Shown here: piece by piece, positions 1 through 8,933 of the stretch
How positions within the stretch are numbered: the first letter of the stretch is position 1
Layout of the letters: the number at the start of each line of letters is the position of its first letter
Origin: Flavobacterium sp. N502536
GTDB taxonomy: Bacteria > Bacteroidota > Bacteroidia > Flavobacteriales > Flavobacteriaceae
Direction: 5' to 3'
DNA length: 64,000 nt
NCBI RefSeq assembly: GCF_025947345.1
Contig: NZ_CP110011.1
Span: forward strand, 1,054,001-1,118,000
Translations under genes and position numbers: made by a program
Notes under the pieces: generated by a model
What the model saw: the letters and a program-made list of their open reading frames with translations, nothing else
What the model was told of the DNA's origin: nothing
Databases searched by the model: none

Positions 1-115
1 CCATTGCCGTCATAGAATCCCAGTCATCTAAGTCTTTAATATTGGTTTCACCATTTATTTCTGTTTCAAGTTCTAAATCTTCTTCTAATCTTAAAAAAAA
101 ATGCTTTTTATTCAT
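1..115 (-). CDS. acyl carrier protein, N-terminal part (runs off the left edge)
   Basis: The minus strand from the ATG at 113-115 reads MNKKHFFLRLEEDLELETE and continues open to the window edge. About 38 residues are visible. Near residue 34 there is a DWDSM motif, matching the phosphopantetheine attachment serine (usually DSL or DSM) of acyl carrier proteins, preceded by the acidic helix typical of the family. It starts 11 bases after the stop of a ketoacyl-ACP synthase III gene on the same strand, so an ACP serving that synthase is the natural reading. The inferred role is to carry an acyl chain made for a surface sugar. The C-terminal half is outside the window, so the fold cannot be confirmed. 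Confidence 0.72.
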   Translation of the reverse strand, partial: MNKKHFFLRLEEDLELETEINGETNIKDLDDWDSMTAM

Positions 116-126
116 CGTATATATTG

Positions 127-1134
127 TTACAAATTACTATCTATTGTTATTAAACCTCCTGCCCAAGATAATCCTACACCAAAGCCAACAATTGCTATAT
201 TTTGATTTTTGAATTCCGAATCCTCTGAATACTTTTTGAGTGCAATTGGTATTGTACAGGAAACTGTATTTCCTCCATCCTCCAAATTTACATAAAATCT
301 TTCACTGTCAATTTTGAGTCTTTTACGCATAAAATTTAACATAAATGAATTTGCTTGATGAAAAACAAATTGATTTACATCATTGATTTCTTTTTTATTT
401 TTTGCCAAAACTTCTTTAGTGAAACCAGGAATAACTTCACTTGTAAAGTTAAAAACTTCGGGGCCGTTCATATACAAATGATTGTCCGTGTAAATATTAT
501 TTGAACCATAGTTAATTTCTTTTGCTTCATTATTAAATGGAGCATTACTACATCCATTTTTCACAATTAACTTGTCATATCCCGAACCATCTGTTCCAAA
601 TAAGAATTCTCCAATATGTTCTACATCTGAAAAAGAAATCAATGTTGCAGTAGCTGCATCTCCAAAAATAGCTCTGTTTGAACGATCATCTGGATGCAGA
701 TATTTAGAATATGTTTCAGCTGTAACCAGTAAAATATTCTTTGCTTGACCTGAATTTATTAATCCTTTTGCCATACTAACTCCATAAACATACCCAGAAC
801 AACCTAAATTAAAATCAAGGGCACCAATATCTTTTCTTAAACCTAAATGATTTTGTAAAACACAGGCTGTGGTTGGCAAAAAATATTCCGGACTTTGAGT
901 ACAGTATAAAATATAATCAATTTCATTCTTATCTATTTTTTCAAACAATTTTTCACAAGCATTTTTTGCCAGATCAAATGCAGTTTCATTTTCAGCAACC
1001 CAATACCTATTTATTATCCCAACTTTATCCTCAAATTTTCCAAAATCATAATCTGGAAATTGATTACTTAAATCAGTATTAGTGATCTTTTGTTTAGGAA
1101 AAACATATTCTATATTCTTTATTACTGCCCCCAT
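127..1134 (-). CDS. 3-oxoacyl-ACP synthase III (FabH-like) of the polysaccharide locus
   Basis: This 335-residue thiolase-fold protein is of KAS III length. The catalytic triad is visible: Cys112 in LGCSGY, His259 in FHQAN and Asn289 in GGNT. KAS III enzymes condense an acyl-CoA with malonyl-ACP. The gene lies between a left-handed beta-helix acyltransferase gene (57 bases upstream) and an ACP gene (11 bases downstream), not with fab genes, so it probably builds a short acyl group for a sugar rather than starting membrane lipid synthesis. That role is inference; the enzyme class is clear from the motifs. Confidence 0.87.
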   Translation of the reverse strand: MGAVIKNIEYVFPKQKITNTDLSNQFPDYDFGKFEDKVGIINRYWVAENETAFDLAKNACEKLFEKIDKNEIDYILYCTQSPEYFLPTTACVLQNHLGLRKDIGALDFNLGCSGYVYGVSMAKGLINSGQAKNILLVTAETYSKYLHPDDRSNRAIFGDAATATLISFSDVEHIGEFLFGTDGSGYDKLIVKNGCSNAPFNNEAKEINYGSNNIYTDNHLYMNGPEVFNFTSEVIPGFTKEVLAKNKKEINDVNQFVFHQANSFMLNFMRKRLKIDSERFYVNLEDGGNTVSCTIPIALKKYSEDSEFKNQNIAIVGFGVGLSWAGGLITIDSNL

Positions 1135-1191
1135 TTTTTTAGTTAAGTTCTTACTATAAGTAGATATTTATTATGACAAAAAGTAAAAAAT

Positions 1192-2064
1192 TTATTTAGA
1201 ATTAGGGATGAATCTTGCTTTGTTATTGTACAAAAACTTATAAATTGCTCTCTCGGATATCGAATTAGTTTTATTAAATGTTTTATCAAATAAATAAAAA
1301 ATACTCTGAGATAAATCAAGTGACTTAGTTTCTGATTTTGTAAAAATTACATTTTGATCTTCTTTCAAATTAAAAAGAATCAATTCACTTTTGTCTACTT
1401 CTAATGTAAAAATTTCCTCATTTAGCTCAACAAACTCATACAACCATAATTTTAGCATCTCAAACTTTTCATCTATCGTCTTTGGAAGGTAAAATTTAAC
1501 ATGCTCCATAATCTTTGCCGGACTCCCCGAATATGCTTTATCTGGCAATGTATCTTTTGTAATTACAGAATTAATTAAAGCTGTACTTCTTTTTCCAAGA
1601 ACAATTCCTGAACCAACAACACAACTGCCTACCAACCAAACATCATCATTTATGATTGTTTTTCTCTTAGCATAAAGTATACATCCTTCAATTTGTTCAC
1701 CACTTGCAACGTGTGTCCAAATTTGAGAATACATACCCACTCTTACGCCATTTCCAATTTCCAGTCCTCCCGCACCATCTAAAATTGTATTTTGTCCAAA
1801 CCAGCAATTATGTCCAATTCTCATTGAATCTTCTGGCATAATTAGCATATCATTATGAAAAACATTCCAATCTCCAACGATAAATTCACCATGAATAAAA
1901 ATTCTTGTGTTATCATTTATAATATTATTGTCTCCAATAATTGCAACTGTATCAGGATTATTTCCCAAAATTTCGATTACAACGTTTTTACCAATTCTAT
2001 TATGTTCTCCAAAAACAACATTTGGATGTATTTTTGCCGTGCTATCTATTTGATTTGTACCCAT
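1192..2064 (-). CDS. left-handed beta-helix (hexapeptide) acyltransferase
   Basis: The 290-residue protein has a run of hexapeptide-repeat turns through about residues 5-190 (for example STAKIHPNVVFGEHNRIG and IGHNCWFGQNTILDG), the signature of the LbH acyltransferase superfamily. The last 100 residues are a helical tail without repeats. The start codon directly abuts the stop of the DegT gene upstream (no spacing), so the two are translationally linked. The likely job is to move an acyl group, here perhaps from the nearby ACP, onto an amino or hydroxyl group of a nucleotide sugar. The exact donor and acceptor cannot be read from the sequence. Confidence 0.8.
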   Translation of the reverse strand: MGTNQIDSTAKIHPNVVFGEHNRIGKNVVIEILGNNPDTVAIIGDNNIINDNTRIFIHGEFIVGDWNVFHNDMLIMPEDSMRIGHNCWFGQNTILDGAGGLEIGNGVRVGMYSQIWTHVASGEQIEGCILYAKRKTIINDDVWLVGSCVVGSGIVLGKRSTALINSVITKDTLPDKAYSGSPAKIMEHVKFYLPKTIDEKFEMLKLWLYEFVELNEEIFTLEVDKSELILFNLKEDQNVIFTKSETKSLDLSQSIFYLFDKTFNKTNSISERAIYKFLYNNKARFIPNSK

Positions 2065-3135
2065 TTATAATAATTTATTTTCAAACCACCAACCAGAAGG
2101 TATTGCTAAAAAGCGATTCATAAATTCATTTACTCCTTTTAAACTGTCTTTATTATTAAAAACCGAATATACATTATTATTAATATGAACTCCAGTAGCA
2201 TAGAACCCATTATCCTTAAAATAATTAATGGCTACTTCTTTATTCTCACATAAAATACCATATACCCAGTAATTTGGTATGGCATTTTCAACCAACTTTA
2301 GAGAATAAAAATTCTCCATATTCATAATTTTTTGATCCCAAACAAGTGCATTCTTTTTCTGCCGTGCTAACAAATCTTCAATATCATCCATCTGTTTGGC
2401 ACCCAAAAATGAATTTAATTCACTCATTAACCCGCCATAACCTTCTAAGCTAATGTCACATTTAGGATTAATTTCTCCATTATCAGTTCTAAAAATTGCT
2501 CTGTCAATTCCGTAGTCTCTAATCAATAAAGCTTTTTCATAAAGCTCTTTATCTTTAAAAACAATTGCACCACCGTCTATAGTGTTAGGTAATCTAACCG
2601 TTTGAAAAGAAAATACAGTTATATCTGTTCCCAGATTTCCTATTTTTTTTCCTTTATACTCAGATCCAAATGCTTCAATACCATCATCAATTACAGGGAT
2701 ACCAAAAGAATTTCCAATCGCATTTATTTCATCTATATTTCCTAAATAACCGCAGAAATGATTATGAAAAATAGCCTTAGTTTTATTTGTAATCTTAGCT
2801 TTCAAATCATCCGGACACATACTTCCCGTTTCTGGGTTAATATCAACCCAAACAACTTTCAAGCCTTTAACTGCAAATGGCTGATTAGATGCTAAGCAAC
2901 TTACAGGACTAGCAATAACTTCATCACCTTTATTTAACCCTAATGTTGAAAGTACAATTAACATTGCTATATTGTATGAACTTACAGAAAGTATGTACTC
3001 AGATCCTATAAATTTTCTTAATTCCGATTCAAATTGTTTTCCATACTTTCCATATCCTAGTTGTCCAGAATAAAGTATACTACTAACTTCTGAATCAATT
3101 TTATCTGGCATGTATGGTTTATAAATTGGGATCAT
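2065..3135 (-). CDS. DegT/DnrJ/EryC1-fold protein lacking the PLP lysine
   Basis: A 356-residue protein with the overall layout of sugar aminotransferases of the DegT/DnrJ/EryC1/StrS family, but with altered active-site motifs. The catalytic lysine position is arginine (Arg181 in SFQTVRLPNTIDGG; the neighbouring paralogue has SFQAIKHLTTIDGG). The usual SGTAAL cofactor loop is SSYNIAM, and the EDAAHA motif is DDGIEA. Together this suggests a true non-aminotransferase member rather than one sequencing error. The ATG at 3133-3135 overlaps the stop of the upstream DegT gene (TAATG), so I prefer it to the TTG two codons upstream. Possible roles are a partner subunit of the neighbouring aminotransferase or a sugar-binding protein; none is established. 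Confidence 0.82.
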   Translation of the reverse strand: MIPIYKPYMPDKIDSEVSSILYSGQLGYGKYGKQFESELRKFIGSEYILSVSSYNIAMLIVLSTLGLNKGDEVIASPVSCLASNQPFAVKGLKVVWVDINPETGSMCPDDLKAKITNKTKAIFHNHFCGYLGNIDEINAIGNSFGIPVIDDGIEAFGSEYKGKKIGNLGTDITVFSFQTVRLPNTIDGGAIVFKDKELYEKALLIRDYGIDRAIFRTDNGEINPKCDISLEGYGGLMSELNSFLGAKQMDDIEDLLARQKKNALVWDQKIMNMENFYSLKLVENAIPNYWVYGILCENKEVAINYFKDNGFYATGVHINNNVYSVFNNKDSLKGVNEFMNRFLAIPSGWWFENKLL

Positions 3136-4221
3136 TACCAACCTTGTTTTATTAAACTAATCATCTTATCTAAATCTTCCTTAGTAACCCACCAACCACA
3201 TGGTATATGAACCATCTTGCTATAAAACAAATTCAAATTTGGTAACTCTACCGGTAGTCATTTAAAAAATCATGCAAATCATTTCGTTTATGAAGTTCAG
3301 ATGCCATTATTCCGTTTTCAGACATCATTTTTACAAATCTATCACGATTTTCTACCTTTAAAGTATACAACCAATACGAAGGCTCTGTGTCTTCATAATA
3401 GTTTATCAGTTCAACTCCATTTATATCTTTTAGCTTCTCATCTAGATACTTCCCATTATCAATATACTTTTGGACTAAATTTTCTATGTTTTGCAATTGA
3501 ACCAGTCCAACAGTTGCATTTACATTATTCATATGATATTTATATCCTTGAAAAGTAATATTATTATCCAAACGGGTCAATTTTTTATCCAAACCAAACC
3601 ATCTGATAATTTTACCTTTTCATATAAGCTATTATCTAATATTTGTAAGGCTCCACCATCAATAGTCGTCAAATGTTTGATTGCCTGAAAAGAATATACT
3701 GTAAACGGGAAGTGGTTTCCAGTTTTCTTTCCATTAAATTTAGCGCCTAATGCATGAGCTGCATCTTCGATAACAGGTATATTGTGTTTTTCTGACAATT
3801 CCTGAATTCTTTTTACATCAACAGGAATTCCAGCATAATCAACGACAATGATTGCTTTTGTTTTTGGATTTATTACTTTCTCAATTGAATCTGCGGAAAT
3901 ATTGCCTGTGTTATAATCAACATCTGCCCATCTTACCTTTGCACCAACCATTTTGATTGCCACATTGGTTGGTTCTGCAGTTAAAGCTGTACTTATAACT
4001 TCATCGCCTTCTTGCACCCCAGCTAAAATCAACGCTATATGTAGGGCTGCTGTTCCAGAATTTAAAGATAGACAATGGCCTCCTCCAATATATTCTTCAA
4101 ATTTTCTTTCAAACTCCTCTACTGCTTCTCCTTGAGCAACATAACCACTATATAAAACTTCTTCAAGTTTTGGCATTAATACATCACGAGGAGGAATACT
4201 TGTTTTTACTAATGGTAACAT
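3135..4221 (-). pseudogene. DegT-family sugar aminotransferase, broken by two 1-base deletions
   Basis: Restoring one base at two sites gives a 362-residue DegT/DnrJ/EryC1/StrS aminotransferase with intact motifs: SGTAAL near residue 55, EDAAHA near 152 and the PLP lysine Lys182 in SFQAIKHLTTIDGG. Site one is the T run 3610-3613 (one A short on the coding strand), after which the RWFGLDKK stretch continues in another frame. Site two is CCGG at 3251-3254 (expected CCGGG), after which VELPNLNLFYSKM to IPCGWWVT completes the C terminus, ending at 3135-3137. The enzyme would transfer an amino group to a 4-keto nucleotide sugar, fitting the dehydratase just upstream. Site two shares its sequence context with breaks elsewhere in the window, so the gene is probably intact in the organism. 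Confidence 0.82.
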
Positions 4222-4228
4222 AAATAAA

Positions 4229-5251
4229 TTATTGATTGTAAGATGCTAATTCTTCTTGAACATAGTCTAAAGTTAATAGCAATTTTTTTAACTCTTCAAC
4301 ATTTAATCTTTGTGTATTATCAGAATTATACTCCGTATCTACAAGCTTTGGTCCGTCTTCCTGAACATATTTAGTGTAATTTAAATCTCTAAAATCTGCG
4401 GGAATTCTATAAAACTCTCCTAGATCATCTGCCTTTGCCATTTCTTCTTTTGCACAGAGCGTTTCATACATTTTTTCAGAATGGCGTTCCCCAATGATTT
4501 TGATCTCATTATCAGCATTAAACAATTCTTTTAATGCTTGTGCCAAATCTTCTATTGTAGCTGCTGGAGATTTCTGAACGAAGATATCACCTGGATTTCC
4601 ATTTGTAAAAGCAAACATAACCAACTCTACAGAATCATCCAACGACATCATAAATCTTGTCATCTTTGGGTTTGTAATAGTCAACGCTTTACCTTCTTTT
4701 ATTTGTTTAACAAACAAAGGAATTATAGATCCTCGAGAACACATAACATTTCCATATCGAGTTGCGGTATAAATCGCATCCACATTCTTAACCCTAGAAT
4801 CTCTAGCCTTCGAGACAGCTAATTTCTCCATAAATGCCTTAGAGATTCCCATTGCATTTATTGGATAAACAGCTTTATCTGTGCTAAGTACAACTACTCG
4901 CTCAACATTATTTCTTGCTGCAGCTTCTAATACATTTTCCGCTCCTAATATATTAGTCTGAACAGCTTGCATAGGATAAAATTCACAAGAAGGTACTTGT
5001 TTTAACGCTGCTGCATGAAAAACGAAATTCACACCATTCATAGCAGCATTTATACTATCGAAATCACGAATGTCACCAATAACAAAATTTAATTTATCAT
5101 TTTTATATTCGATACGCATATCTTCTTGCTTTTTCTCATCACGTGAAAATATTCTAATTTCTTTTAAATCTGAATTTAAAAAACCTCTTAACATTGCATT
5201 TCCAAAAGAACCAGTGCCTCCTGTTATTAATAAAATTTTATCTTTAAACAT
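4229..5251 (-). CDS. fnlA: UDP-GlcNAc 4,6-dehydratase/5-epimerase, FnlA/CapE/WbjB type
   Basis: A 340-residue short-chain dehydrogenase with the N-terminal NAD(P) motif GGTGSFG (residues 11-17), the RDEKKQEDMR block and a catalytic MxxxK (Met134, Lys138 in NAMGISK) in place of YxxxK, as in the FnlA/CapE group. FVQKSPAATIEDLA near residue 225 is also typical. In the known L-FucNAc pathway FnlA makes the 4-keto-6-deoxy intermediate from UDP-GlcNAc. Here the next gene, 7 bases on, is a DegT aminotransferase, so the keto sugar may instead be aminated at C4. FnlB and FnlC are not in the window but could lie to the left. Confidence 0.82.
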   Translation of the reverse strand: MFKDKILLITGGTGSFGNAMLRGFLNSDLKEIRIFSRDEKKQEDMRIEYKNDKLNFVIGDIRDFDSINAAMNGVNFVFHAAALKQVPSCEFYPMQAVQTNILGAENVLEAAARNNVERVVVLSTDKAVYPINAMGISKAFMEKLAVSKARDSRVKNVDAIYTATRYGNVMCSRGSIIPLFVKQIKEGKALTITNPKMTRFMMSLDDSVELVMFAFTNGNPGDIFVQKSPAATIEDLAQALKELFNADNEIKIIGERHSEKMYETLCAKEEMAKADDLGEFYRIPADFRDLNYTKYVQEDGPKLVDTEYNSDNTQRLNVEELKKLLLTLDYVQEELASYNQ

Positions 5252-5289
5252 TTACTTTATATTTTAAATTTTAAAAACTTATAGTATTC

Positions 5290-6357
5290 TTAAATATAGT
5301 TATTGTACAATCTTTTTACAATCAAAAAAAGCAATATAAAGAAGGTACCTAGAAAGGCTCCAAAAAAAATACCTTTTACTTTTCCGAACTTTTCTACACT
5401 TAAAGGTAAAATTGGTCCATCAATTATCTGAATTAATGGTGTTTCTTTTCGTAATGTTACTTTAGCTAGTTCGGATTGTTTTACCAATTCAGTTAATATA
5501 GCTGTATTTGCCTGAACATCGACTTGCCTACGGGCTGAAGGAGCACGTCTAACATTAAGAGCCGGATTCAAATTAAAAGTATTATCATTGGCGACAGCTA
5601 CACCCGTTATAGCACCATTTAACTCTCTGCGAATCGAATCCGTCTGTCTTTCTAAAATTTCCATGTTTGTACGAGCTTTTTTGCTTTTAGTATCAACATA
5701 AAACTTACCGACTTCTTTTGCAAGTGCATTACAAAAGTATAAAGAGAACATTTCATTTATTGAAGCTACTTCCATAGTTATAATAGCTACTTTCTTATCT
5801 TTTTGTGCTACTGTTAAGGAGTTTTTAGATAAGTTCTGGTAAATTACACCTAAAATACTGTCCTGTGTTCTAACAAAAGATTTACGATCTGAATTTGGCA
5901 AGAATCGAATTGCTGACAGTTTTGGATTTTTTTTCCATTTTTCTCTCCATTCGTTATTCTCAATATACATCTCAGCTAATGAAATAGTTTTACCATTTAC
6001 AGTAACAGGAGACAGCAGCGTTTTTTCGACCATTGATCTAGATTTAAACAACTCTGTTAAATTTGAACCTGTAAACATACTTCCTCCTGTACTTCCCAAA
6101 TCCAATCCAAGGGAACTTGCCAGTCCAAGTGCACTTCCTAAGCCTCCTCCAGATTTTTCATCTTCTATAGCAAATGACAATGTAGCAGTATAAACAGGCT
6201 TTTTTATGAAGGAATAAGTTAACCCTCCGATTATTCCAATAGTTACTCCCAATACAATCATTTTCCATTGCTTAAGGAGATAAGAATACCACTCCTTTAG
6301 CTTTTCAATTAATTCTTTAAACGACACTTCATCGTTCTCCATAGGTAAATTATCCAT
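5290..6357 (-). CDS. Wzz-type polysaccharide chain-length determinant / co-polymerase
   Basis: A 355-residue inner-membrane protein with two transmembrane segments, at about residues 33-52 (IVLGVTIGIIGGLTYSF) and at the C terminus (IFFGAFLGTFFILLFLIV). A periplasmic region with coiled-coil character lies between them. A proline-containing motif (IDGPILPLSVEKFGKVKG) directly precedes the second membrane segment, as in Wzz/PCP proteins. There is no kinase domain, unlike the Wzc-like protein at 15565-18006. It starts 7 bases after the large SLBB export protein, and the two probably work in one export or polymerisation system. Confidence 0.82.
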   Translation of the reverse strand: MDNLPMENDEVSFKELIEKLKEWYSYLLKQWKMIVLGVTIGIIGGLTYSFIKKPVYTATLSFAIEDEKSGGGLGSALGLASSLGLDLGSTGGSMFTGSNLTELFKSRSMVEKTLLSPVTVNGKTISLAEMYIENNEWREKWKKNPKLSAIRFLPNSDRKSFVRTQDSILGVIYQNLSKNSLTVAQKDKKVAIITMEVASINEMFSLYFCNALAKEVGKFYVDTKSKKARTNMEILERQTDSIRRELNGAITGVAVANDNTFNLNPALNVRRAPSARRQVDVQANTAILTELVKQSELAKVTLRKETPLIQIIDGPILPLSVEKFGKVKGIFFGAFLGTFFILLFLIVKRLYNNYI

Positions 6358-6364
6358 TTAATCT

Positions 6365-8884
6365 TTATTTAAAAGCAGTAACAATTAACAACGCTAAACT
6401 AGAAATCACACTTCCAATTCCAACCCATTCTCCTGCGGTCATTTTTTTAGTTTGCGGTTTTTCAGGAACTACTATTTGCGAATCAGGTTCAACTCTAGGA
6501 TATGATCTAAAAAACAAAAACGATCCGGTAACTGAAGCTTTACCATTTGGATAAATTATATAAGCTTTTTTCTTCCATCCTTTACTATCCACTCCTCCAA
6601 CAGAATTAATGTAATATTTAAATCCTTTCCCTTTTCTATATGGAATCTCTGATGTCAGTAGTACATTTCCAGTCACTTTCACTCCTTCATTATACACCGC
6701 AACTTCAATTTCATCACCAGGAAACAAAGTAACGTTCGAATAATGATTTTTGTCTTTTACAATCTTTTCCCAGTTTACAGGAATCGTAGCAAATTTTAAT
6801 TCGTCTCTAAGTTTTTTAGATAATTTAGAATTAAGAGTATCTTTCTTTTTTAAATCAAACTCCCCTTGTTTGGATTTCACTGCTTCTTCTTCTGTTGTTA
6901 ATTTTTTATCCAGATTTAGGTTTACACTTTCCAATTGCTCTATTTGTGCCTCTTTTATTGGTCTTTTTATTTTCATCCCATCCAAGTTAGCAATTGAAGT
7001 CAACCCACCAGCTCTCATAACTACATTATAAACAGTTTCTTTTTTATTTGCCAAAACATATTTACCCGGATAAGTAACAGCTCCGCTTACCTTCACCATT
7101 TCTGGCTTTTCATAAACCGCCATTTTTCGGATATTAACAACATCAAAAGGTTTTAATACAAAGTTCTTAATCTGCTCGTTATTATCCGCAGTTATTTCAA
7201 GTTCAACCAATTCTATTCTCTTCGGATCAGCGTCATCAATTACATCAGACTTTACCATTCTGGCAATTTCAACTCTTTTTGATGCCGATCCAGTTAAACC
7301 ACCAACTTGAACCACTAAATCATTTAAGGTTAGATTTTCAAAATACTCATACTCCCCCGGATTTTTAACTTCCCCATCAATTGTTACTTTATATTCTTCT
7401 CTAAATTCCAAAATAGAATATACCGTAACGATATCTTCTCTTTTAAGCCCTATATCTGCATTCAAATCACCAGATAAAGCAGCACTTAAATCTACATTAA
7501 CAATCTCTGTTGTTAGATCTGTTTTTAATCGAATAATCCTTGCTCTTTTGGTATAAGCATCTTCTTTAAGACCTTCAGCCCTAGTAATAAGATCTGAAAC
7601 TCTCATTCCCTCACTAAAAGAATAATAATCTGGTCTAAAAACTGCACCTTCAATTTTAATTCGATTTTCAAATCGATTTAAAATTTTTGTTACTTTAAAC
7701 ACATCTCCCGACTGTGGAGCATAGGATCCATACTCGCTTTCATTGATATCATGAACCTTAAACTCTTTACCAGTTTTTTGCAGTACATTCACTGAAGCGG
7801 TATAAGCAAACTCATTAAACCCCGATGCAAAATTTAAAAGATCAGAAAACTTCTCGCCTTTTTTCATTTCGAAAATCCCGGGTCTTTTGACTTCTCCCTC
7901 GACTATTACTCTTTGTGTGTAAGCAGGAATTCTAATAACATCATTATCTCTTAAACTAACATTATCAGATTGATCTCCTTTTACTAAAAACTTATAAATA
8001 TCAACGTTTTTATAAACCTTGTTGTTTCGAATCAATTCTATATTTCTGTAACTGCCATTCTTACCAGGTCCACCGGCTAAATGTAATGCGTTATAAACAG
8101 AGGCTAAAGATGATATAGAATAATTACCTGGCTGTTTTCCGCCTACAATGGTTACTTTAATTGTTCTAATATCGCTTAAGCTGACACTAACCTGAGATTG
8201 TCCCGACCTAACTGTAGTATAAACTCTTGCAATTGCAGCTTTTATTTTTTGTGAAGCAGCTTCAATTGACATTCCTGCAACGCTAATTTGACCAACATTC
8301 TGAATGGTAATTTTACCTTCGAAATTTACCGGAACTGTATCATCGAATTGCTGAATACCATATATACTAATTTCTAATTTATCACCTGGCCCCAAAACGT
8401 AATTTACGGGAGTTGCCATTTTCAAATCCGGTTCAAAATTCAAAGTCGGATTGTCAAACAACTCAGATCCGAAAATCAAAGCGTTTAACGAATCTTTTAT
8501 TTTTTCATTTTTGATCTTCTCTTGTTTTCTTCCAAACTCAGAGTCTTTATCAACTTCATTTAATTTATCGTCTTTCTTTTTATCCTTATCATTTTTTTTC
8601 TTGTCTGCATCTTTACCGTTTTTTTTCTCGTACTCCGTAATTCGAGTTCTTAATTTATCAAATTCTGCCTGGCTCATACCTTTCGACAAAGCCATTGATT
8701 GAACATCATTAATTGTCGCATTATTACTTTTTAATTGAGAAACTATTTTACCTATTTCGTCATCTGATAGGTAGTCAACTTTTACGGTACTCAAGTCTTT
8801 AGACTTTATAATATCCTGTGCATTTGCATTAAAAGACGTTAATAGAATAAAAAACAAGGTCAGAACATAGATTATTTTTTTCAT
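6365..8884 (-). CDS. large Wza-like polysaccharide export protein with multiple SLBB domains
   Basis: The 839-residue protein starts with a signal peptide (MKKIIYVLTLFFILLTSFNANA) and has a lysine/aspartate-rich low-complexity stretch at about 90-135. A polysaccharide-export domain follows from about 165 (YVLGPGDKLEISIYG). Several SLBB-like units come after it (for example VIVEGEVKRPGIFEMK, VTIDGEVKNPGEYEY and VKVSGAVTYPGKYVL). A membrane segment (WVGIGSVISSLALLIVTAF) ends the protein. It is over twice the length of E. coli Wza and lacks a lipobox cysteine at the signal-peptide end. It should form the periplasmic/outer-membrane export channel with the Wzz protein encoded 7 bases downstream. 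A second, lipoprotein Wza lies at 18022-18816. Confidence 0.85.
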   Translation of the reverse strand: MKKIIYVLTLFFILLTSFNANAQDIIKSKDLSTVKVDYLSDDEIGKIVSQLKSNNATINDVQSMALSKGMSQAEFDKLRTRITEYEKKNGKDADKKKNDKDKKKDDKLNEVDKDSEFGRKQEKIKNEKIKDSLNALIFGSELFDNPTLNFEPDLKMATPVNYVLGPGDKLEISIYGIQQFDDTVPVNFEGKITIQNVGQISVAGMSIEAASQKIKAAIARVYTTVRSGQSQVSVSLSDIRTIKVTIVGGKQPGNYSISSLASVYNALHLAGGPGKNGSYRNIELIRNNKVYKNVDIYKFLVKGDQSDNVSLRDNDVIRIPAYTQRVIVEGEVKRPGIFEMKKGEKFSDLLNFASGFNEFAYTASVNVLQKTGKEFKVHDINESEYGSYAPQSGDVFKVTKILNRFENRIKIEGAVFRPDYYSFSEGMRVSDLITRAEGLKEDAYTKRARIIRLKTDLTTEIVNVDLSAALSGDLNADIGLKREDIVTVYSILEFREEYKVTIDGEVKNPGEYEYFENLTLNDLVVQVGGLTGSASKRVEIARMVKSDVIDDADPKRIELVELEITADNNEQIKNFVLKPFDVVNIRKMAVYEKPEMVKVSGAVTYPGKYVLANKKETVYNVVMRAGGLTSIANLDGMKIKRPIKEAQIEQLESVNLNLDKKLTTEEEAVKSKQGEFDLKKKDTLNSKLSKKLRDELKFATIPVNWEKIVKDKNHYSNVTLFPGDEIEVAVYNEGVKVTGNVLLTSEIPYRKGKGFKYYINSVGGVDSKGWKKKAYIIYPNGKASVTGSFLFFRSYPRVEPDSQIVVPEKPQTKKMTAGEWVGIGSVISSLALLIVTAFK

Positions 8885-8933
8885 ATTGAATTATAGTTTA
8901 ACCAAAATTTGGTTTAAAAAATACTTATTTTAT

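Noticed and set aside
873..1082. Plus-strand reading frame inside the KAS III gene
   Set aside because: It is antisense to a gene with an intact catalytic triad and has low-complexity composition. Many similar shadow frames in the window were left out for the same reason.
3136..3141. TTG start for the DegT-like protein at 3139-3141
   Set aside because: The ATG two codons later overlaps the upstream stop as TAATG and matches family N termini better.
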